From JBOGFI01 sp050743365 (GTDB lineage: Bacteria; Actinomycetota; Acidimicrobiia; IMCC26256; JACDBD01), in assembly GCA_050743365.1 (NCBI GenBank), contig JBOGFI010000032.1, forward strand, positions 1-25,960: DNA of 25,960 nt. The letters are read 5' to 3'. The notes under the pieces are model-generated. The model searched no databases and was not told the DNA's origin. It worked only from the letters and a program-made list of their open reading frames with translations. Each line of letters begins with the position of its first letter. Position 1 is the first letter of the stretch. The position numbers and the translations under genes were made by a program. Of this stretch, positions 22,219 to 25,960 are shown in pieces.

Positions 22219-23007
22219 TCAGGTGACGTCGCGGCGGGCGAAGACCAGGAGGGTGGCCGCCACGAACACGGCGAGGTATCCGGCGAGCAGCAGGGCGGCG
22301 CCGGGAACCGACCGCACGACGTCGTCGAGCTGTTCCCCCGTGAGGACGATCGCGAGGTTCTCCGCGAGGTACCAGGCGTTCCAGCCCGGCCGCAGCCCGC
22401 GCAGGATCTGCTCGACGATGACGATGTAGCCGAGCACGAAGCCCAGGGCGGCGGTCGTGTTCTTGCCGACGGTGGCGATGCTCCCGCCCAGGACCGCGCA
22501 GCCGCCCGTGATCAGGGCGCCGCGCAGCAGGAAGCCGGCGAGGCTCCGGTAGAACTCGTCGTCGGCGCCCTCGGTGGTGCCGCGCACGATCGCCGCCGGC
22601 GCCAGCGCGCCCGCGAGCAGAACCTCGAGCACGAGGAAGATCGCGCCGGCGACCACGCCCGCGGCGACGAGCTTGGCGCCGATGACACGCGTACGCCGCG
22701 GCTCCCAGGTGAGGAGCGTCGTGATCGTGCCCGCCTTGTACTCGGCGCCGACGAAGGAGGCTCCTCCCAGCAGCGCCATGAGCAGGAACACGAAGGAGAC
22801 GCCGCCGATGATGGCGGCGTCGTCGCTCTCGTCGAACTCGCTCGTCCAGATGTCGCCGGGAGAGAAGGCGTCGAGGGAGTCAGGGTCCGAGGTGGCAAAC
22901 GCGCCGATGGCGATGACCACGATGCCGAGCAGCGCGAGCAGCACCAGCACCCGAACCAGGCGCCGGGCCAGCGCCCGCCGGACCTCGATCGCGAGGACGG
23001 CGGTCAC
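22219..23007 (-). CDS. ABC-2 type transporter permease
   Basis: A 262-residue integral membrane protein with about six hydrophobic segments, starting EVRRALARRLVRVLVLLALL. The stretch FVGAEYKAGTITTLLTWEPRR, after the second segment, is typical of ABC-2 permeases such as bacitracin- or antibiotic-export systems. The GTG at 23007 overlaps the stop of the ATPase gene (GTGA), so the two form a transporter. The longer open frame to 23331 lies antisense or out of frame within the ATPase gene and was not used. Cargo unknown. Confidence 0.88.
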   Translation of the reverse strand: MTAVLAIEVRRALARRLVRVLVLLALLGIVVIAIGAFATSDPDSLDAFSPGDIWTSEFDESDDAAIIGGVSFVFLLMALLGGASFVGAEYKAGTITTLLTWEPRRTRVIGAKLVAAGVVAGAIFLVLEVLLAGALAPAAIVRGTTEGADDEFYRSLAGFLLRGALITGGCAVLGGSIATVGKNTTAALGFVLGYIVIVEQILRGLRPGWNAWYLAENLAIVLTGEQLDDVVRSVPGAALLLAGYLAVFVAATLLVFARRDVT

Positions 23008-23933
23008 GCCCGGCCCTCCGCCGCCTCGCCCTGTGTGAGCTCGAGGAACACCGTCTCGAGGTCGACCTCCTCGGGACCGAGCTCGCTGACGTACATCCGG
23101 GCCTGCGCGAGCACCTCGGTGACGCGCGCTCCGTTCTCCGGCGCGAGCGCCACGAAGATTCGGTCGCCGTCGCGCGACGCGTCCATGCCGGCTGAACGCA
23201 GCGTCTCGACCGCGGCGTCGACCGGCTCCACCCGCACGACCAGACGAGAGGTGCGATCGCGGGCGAGCACGTCGCCGACGGTGCCGGCCGTCACGAGTCG
23301 GCCCCGGGCGAGGATGGCGACCTGGTCGCACATCTGCTGGACCTCGCCCAGCAGGTGGCTCGACACGAACACGGTGCGGCCCTCCGACCCCAGGCGCCGG
23401 ACGAGGTCGCGGACCTCCTTGATCCCGGCGGGGTCGAGGCCGTTGGCGGGCTCGTCCAGGATGAGCACGTCGGGGTCCTTGAGCAGCGCCGCGGCCAACC
23501 CCAGACGCTGCTTCATGCCCAACGAGTACGTGCGGAAGGGTGAGCCCGCCCGCGACCCGAGCATCACCTGGTCGAGCACGTCGTCGACCCGCGCCCGGCC
23601 GATCCCCTCGAGACGGCCGAGCAGCTCGAGGTTCCGTCGGCCCGAGAAGTTCGGGAAGAACTGCGGTGTCTCGACCATCGACCCGACCCGCCCGATCACC
23701 GACGCAAGGCGGCGGCGGGGGTCGGCGCCGAGCAGGCGGACCCGGCCGCCGGTCGGGCGCACGAGGTCGAGCAGGCAGCGGATGGTCGTCGTCTTGCCCG
23801 AGCCGTTGGGGCCGAGGAACCCGAACACGCCTCCCTCGGGCACGCTGAGGTCGAGCCCGTCGACCGCGAGGGTCGGGCCGCCGCGCAGCCGGTGGTAGAC
23901 CTTGCGCAACCCCTGCAGCTCGATCACGGCCAT
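23004..23933 (-). CDS. ABC transporter ATP-binding protein
   Basis: A 309-residue nucleotide-binding subunit. Walker A GPNGSGKT is at residues 41-48, the Q-loop Gln is at 91, and the signature SLGMKQ is at about 137-142, with Met in place of the usual Gly-Gln order, as is common in this subfamily. Walker B LILDEP is at 157-162 and the switch histidine is His193 in VSSHLL. A C-terminal domain of about 80 residues follows, as in ABC-2/drug-export ATPases (DrrA/CcmA-like). It drives the adjacent permease. The gene is divergent from the flavoprotein at 24012, with 78 bases between carrying an 11-bp inverted repeat. Confidence 0.95.
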   Translation of the reverse strand: MAVIELQGLRKVYHRLRGGPTLAVDGLDLSVPEGGVFGFLGPNGSGKTTTIRCLLDLVRPTGGRVRLLGADPRRRLASVIGRVGSMVETPQFFPNFSGRRNLELLGRLEGIGRARVDDVLDQVMLGSRAGSPFRTYSLGMKQRLGLAAALLKDPDVLILDEPANGLDPAGIKEVRDLVRRLGSEGRTVFVSSHLLGEVQQMCDQVAILARGRLVTAGTVGDVLARDRTSRLVVRVEPVDAAVETLRSAGMDASRDGDRIFVALAPENGARVTEVLAQARMYVSELGPEEVDLETVFLELTQGEAAEGRA

Positions 23934-23955
23934 GCGGGTCGCATCCTACGGCTGG

Positions 23956-24000
23956 CGCTACCGCCGCCGATCGGACCGACAGGAACGTCCGGCGGTAGCG
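23956..24000. promoter_or_regulatory. 11-bp inverted repeat in divergent promoter region
   Basis: CGCTACCGCCG at 23956-23966 is repeated inverted as CGGCGGTAGCG at 23990-24000, with a 23-base spacer. It fills most of the gap between the ABC operon and the geranylgeranyl reductase-like gene. It could be a two-site operator serving both directions or a hairpin in the leader of the latter gene. Confidence 0.45.
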
Positions 24001-24011
24001 TCGCGATCTGC

Positions 24012-25220
24012 ATGCGCGCCGTCACCGAAACCGAGCTTGTGGTCGTCGGCGCCGGGCCCGCCGGTTCCGCCGCTGCCGTCACCGCCCGCCACCTCGGCCT
24101 CGACGTCGTGATGGTCGAAAAAACGACGTTCCCGCGCGACAAGGCTTGCGGCGACGGCCTCACCACCGGCGCGCTGCGCCTGCTCGAGCGACTGGGGCTC
24201 CAGCTCGAGGCGCTGCCGGGGTACGCGACGGTGCGGGAGACGATGCTCGTCTCCCCCAGCGGCCGCACCGTATCGCTCCCACTCCCGGGTGGCGGCCAGT
24301 ACGCGGGCGTGGTACCGCGCGCGGAGCTCGACGCGGCCCTGGTCGCGGTGGCCCGCCGGTGCGGCGCGCACGTACGCGAGCGCGCGGGCGTGGTGGGGAT
24401 CGACGTCGGGCCCGAGCTCGTCACCCTTGGGCTCGGCGACGGCACCAAGGCGCGCGCTCCGTTCGTGGTCGCGGCCGACGGCCACTTCTCGACGGTCCGG
24501 CGGCTGCTCCACCCCGACGCCCCCGCCGACCTCGGCACCTGGCACGCGTTCCGTCAGTACTTCCGGGGAGTCGACGACCCGCGGCTGTGGGTGCTGTTCG
24601 AGGAGGACCTGCTGCCGGGCTATGCGTGGGTGTTCCCGCTGCCCGACGGCCGCGCCAACGTGGGGTTCGGCGTTCCCCGCCGCGCCGGAGTCCACGGGAA
24701 GGCGCTGAGCGCGAAGTGGCGCCATCTCCTCGACCACTCCTCCCTGCGCGCCGCGATCGGCCCCGCGGCCGAGCCCGATGCGCCGCACCGGGCGTGGCCG
24801 ATCCCGGCCGGGTTCGACCGAGCCCGCTGCGCCGATGGACGGGTGCTCTTCGCCGGCGACGCCGCCGCGGTGGTCGACCCGATGACGGGCGAGGGCATCG
24901 CCCAGGCGCTCGAAACCGGGATCGCCGCCGCACACGCGGTGGCCGCGGGCGGGGACGCGCCGGCCGTCGCCGCCCGCTACCGACGCGCCGTGCAGCGCGC
25001 CCTCGGCACCGACCTCCGCTTCGCCGCCCGGCTCCAGCGGGTCCTCGCCTCGCCGCTCGGCGCCCGGGCGGCGCTGCGCGCCGTCGACCTCACGGCGTGG
25101 ACGCGTCGAAACTTCGCCCGCTGGATGTACGAGGACTACCCCCGCGCCCTTCTCCTCACCCCGCGACGCTGGCGCCGGCACGCGCTCACCGGCCCCGGCG
25201 CCTACCGCGCCGCCGCGTGA
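24012..25220 (+). CDS. Geranylgeranyl reductase family flavoprotein
   Basis: A 402-residue FAD enzyme. The dinucleotide motif is VVGAGPAGSAA with glycines at 13, 15 and 18. The family mark PRDKACGDGL at residues 41-50 includes Cys46. LLPGYAWVFPLPDG and the second FAD motif FAGDAAAVVDPMTGEGI (Asp283) follow. These features match geranylgeranyl reductases and M. tuberculosis MenJ, which saturates an isoprene unit of menaquinone. Reduction of a polyprenyl chain is therefore likely, but the acceptor (quinone, chlorin-like or lipid) is not known. ATG 24012 gives a clean N-terminus; the open frame further upstream is antisense to the ABC ATPase. It may share a control site with the ABC genes. Confidence 0.88.
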   Translation: MRAVTETELVVVGAGPAGSAAAVTARHLGLDVVMVEKTTFPRDKACGDGLTTGALRLLERLGLQLEALPGYATVRETMLVSPSGRTVSLPLPGGGQYAGVVPRAELDAALVAVARRCGAHVRERAGVVGIDVGPELVTLGLGDGTKARAPFVVAADGHFSTVRRLLHPDAPADLGTWHAFRQYFRGVDDPRLWVLFEEDLLPGYAWVFPLPDGRANVGFGVPRRAGVHGKALSAKWRHLLDHSSLRAAIGPAAEPDAPHRAWPIPAGFDRARCADGRVLFAGDAAAVVDPMTGEGIAQALETGIAAAHAVAAGGDAPAVAARYRRAVQRALGTDLRFAARLQRVLASPLGARAALRAVDLTAWTRRNFARWMYEDYPRALLLTPRRWRRHALTGPGAYRAAA

Positions 25221-25244
25221 CGGCGAGCCCAGCATCATCGCCCG

Positions 25245-25262
25245 CTTGACCAGCCGGTCAAG
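25245..25262. promoter_or_regulatory. Candidate operator CTTGACC-N4-GGTCAAG
   Basis: A perfect 7-base inverted repeat with a 4-base spacer lies 20 bases before the ATG at 25283. It is the same element as at 4856-4873, including flanking bases on both sides. Size and symmetry fit a TetR-type repressor dimer. It lies downstream of where a -35 would normally be, so binding could block RNA polymerase. Confidence 0.6.
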
Positions 25263-25282
25263 GGACGGGGACACTCGTCGGT

Positions 25283-25960
25283 ATGAGCATCGACTTCACC
25301 CTGCCGCCCGACGTCGAGGAGATCCGCAAGCGCGTCCGCGCGTTCATGGACGCCGAGGTGCGACCGGCCGAGGAGAAGCTCTACGCCAACGCCAGCATTC
25401 CCCACGAGCCCGACCGCGGCGATGTGGTGCGGATGATCGTCGAGCTGCGCCAGAAGGCCAGGGAGTGGGAGGTCTGGCTCCCCCACATGCCCGCGGAGTG
25501 GGGCGGGCTGGGGCTCTCGATCACCGCGATGGCGTTCGTGTCGGCCGAGGCGGCCCGCACCCGCTTCGGGCCGTTCATCCTCAACGCCCAGGCGCCCGAC
25601 GAGGGCAACCAGCACACCCTCCTCCACCACGCCACCGACGCCCAGAAGGAGAAGTACCTCCGTCCGCTGCTCGAGGGCCGGGTGCGCTCCTGCTTCGCCA
25701 AGACCGAGCCCGAAGTCGCCGGGTCCGACCCGACCGGCATCCGCACGACGGCGGTGCAGGACGGCGACGAGTGGGTGGTCAACGGCCACAAGTGGTTCAT
25801 CAGCGGGGCCAAGGGCGCGACGTTCGCCATCCTCATCGCCAAGACCGACCCCGATGCGGACCCGCCGCAGGCGTCGAACACCGCGTTCCTCGTCGACCTC
25901 CCCGCCGACGGGTGGGAGATCGTGCGCGACATCGACACGATGGCCGGCCACGGGAACCAC
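25283..25960 (+). CDS. Acyl-CoA dehydrogenase family protein, N-terminal part
   Basis: The reading frame is open from ATG 25283 to the window edge (226 codons), about the first half of a roughly 400-residue flavoenzyme that oxidises acyl-CoA to the 2-enoyl form. It begins MSIDFTLPPDVEEIRKRVRAF. It has the helical N-terminal domain with LPHMPAEWGGLGLS, then SCFAKTEPEVAGSDPTGIRT and WVVNGHKWFISGA, the FAD and substrate-binding segment of the middle domain. The pattern is closest to ACAD10/11-like dehydrogenases (inference). The catalytic base would be in the missing C-terminal part. ETF encoded at 20346-22146 is the expected electron acceptor, and the palindrome at 25245 the likely control site. 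Confidence 0.93.
   Translation, partial: MSIDFTLPPDVEEIRKRVRAFMDAEVRPAEEKLYANASIPHEPDRGDVVRMIVELRQKAREWEVWLPHMPAEWGGLGLSITAMAFVSAEAARTRFGPFILNAQAPDEGNQHTLLHHATDAQKEKYLRPLLEGRVRSCFAKTEPEVAGSDPTGIRTTAVQDGDEWVVNGHKWFISGAKGATFAILIAKTDPDADPPQASNTAFLVDLPADGWEIVRDIDTMAGHGNH

Noticed and set aside
1..25960. tRNA, rRNA, CRISPR, insertion sequence or prophage signals
   Set aside because: No cloverleaf, repeat-spacer series, transposase motif or phage gene was seen on either strand.

Overview
The window is very GC-rich, densely packed DNA with many GTG/TTG starts and ATGA/GTGA stop-start overlaps. Proteins such as CoaA, the alpha-methylacyl-CoA racemase, nitrobindin and the MMPL transporter resemble mycobacterial ones. 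This points to an aerobic, lipid-degrading actinobacterium; Acidimicrobiia is my guess, but the sequence alone does not prove the class. I see no rRNA, tRNA, CRISPR array, insertion sequence or phage gene. No gene-free stretch exceeds about 115 bases.

Layout: (1) 76-2712, forward: purK, coaA and a histidine phosphatase, closed by a hairpin at 2776-2798. (2) 2817-4832: an alpha-methylacyl-CoA racemase (reverse) divergent from an SMP-30/gluconolactonase-like gene, then an uncharacterised 337-residue protein preceded by a palindrome. (3) 5921-9936: a secreted/membrane DUF2207 protein (reverse) divergent from a phosphotransferase / DUF6285 / exonuclease III run. (4) 14209-9938, reverse: a five-gene operon of phosphotransferase, nitrobindin, two tandemly duplicated SDRs and a Gfo/Idh/MocA oxidoreductase. 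(5) 14322-18591, forward: an MMPL transporter, a TetR regulator and a carotenoid cleavage oxygenase, each overlapping the next by 4 bases. (6) 22146-18588, reverse: etfB, etfA, a VOC protein, a broken HalD/BesD-type 2-oxoglutarate oxygenase and a formaldehyde-activating enzyme (Fae) homologue. (7) 23933-22219, reverse: an ABC-2 ATPase/permease pair, divergent from a geranylgeranyl-reductase-like flavoprotein. (8) 25283 to the edge: an acyl-CoA dehydrogenase truncated by the window.

The common theme is acyl-CoA and isoprenoid/lipid metabolism. The dehydrogenase would pass electrons to ETF, the racemase handles 2-methyl-branched acyl-CoAs, and ACAD10/11-like phosphotransferases and SDRs would prepare hydroxylated substrates. 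The MMPL and carotenoid genes act on long-chain lipids.

The most noteworthy points are the Fae homologue coupled to a non-heme iron oxygenase and ETF, the two apparent -1 frameshifts in that oxygenase, a near-identical operator-like element in front of two genes 20 kb apart, and the MMPL-TetR-carotenoid oxygenase operon.
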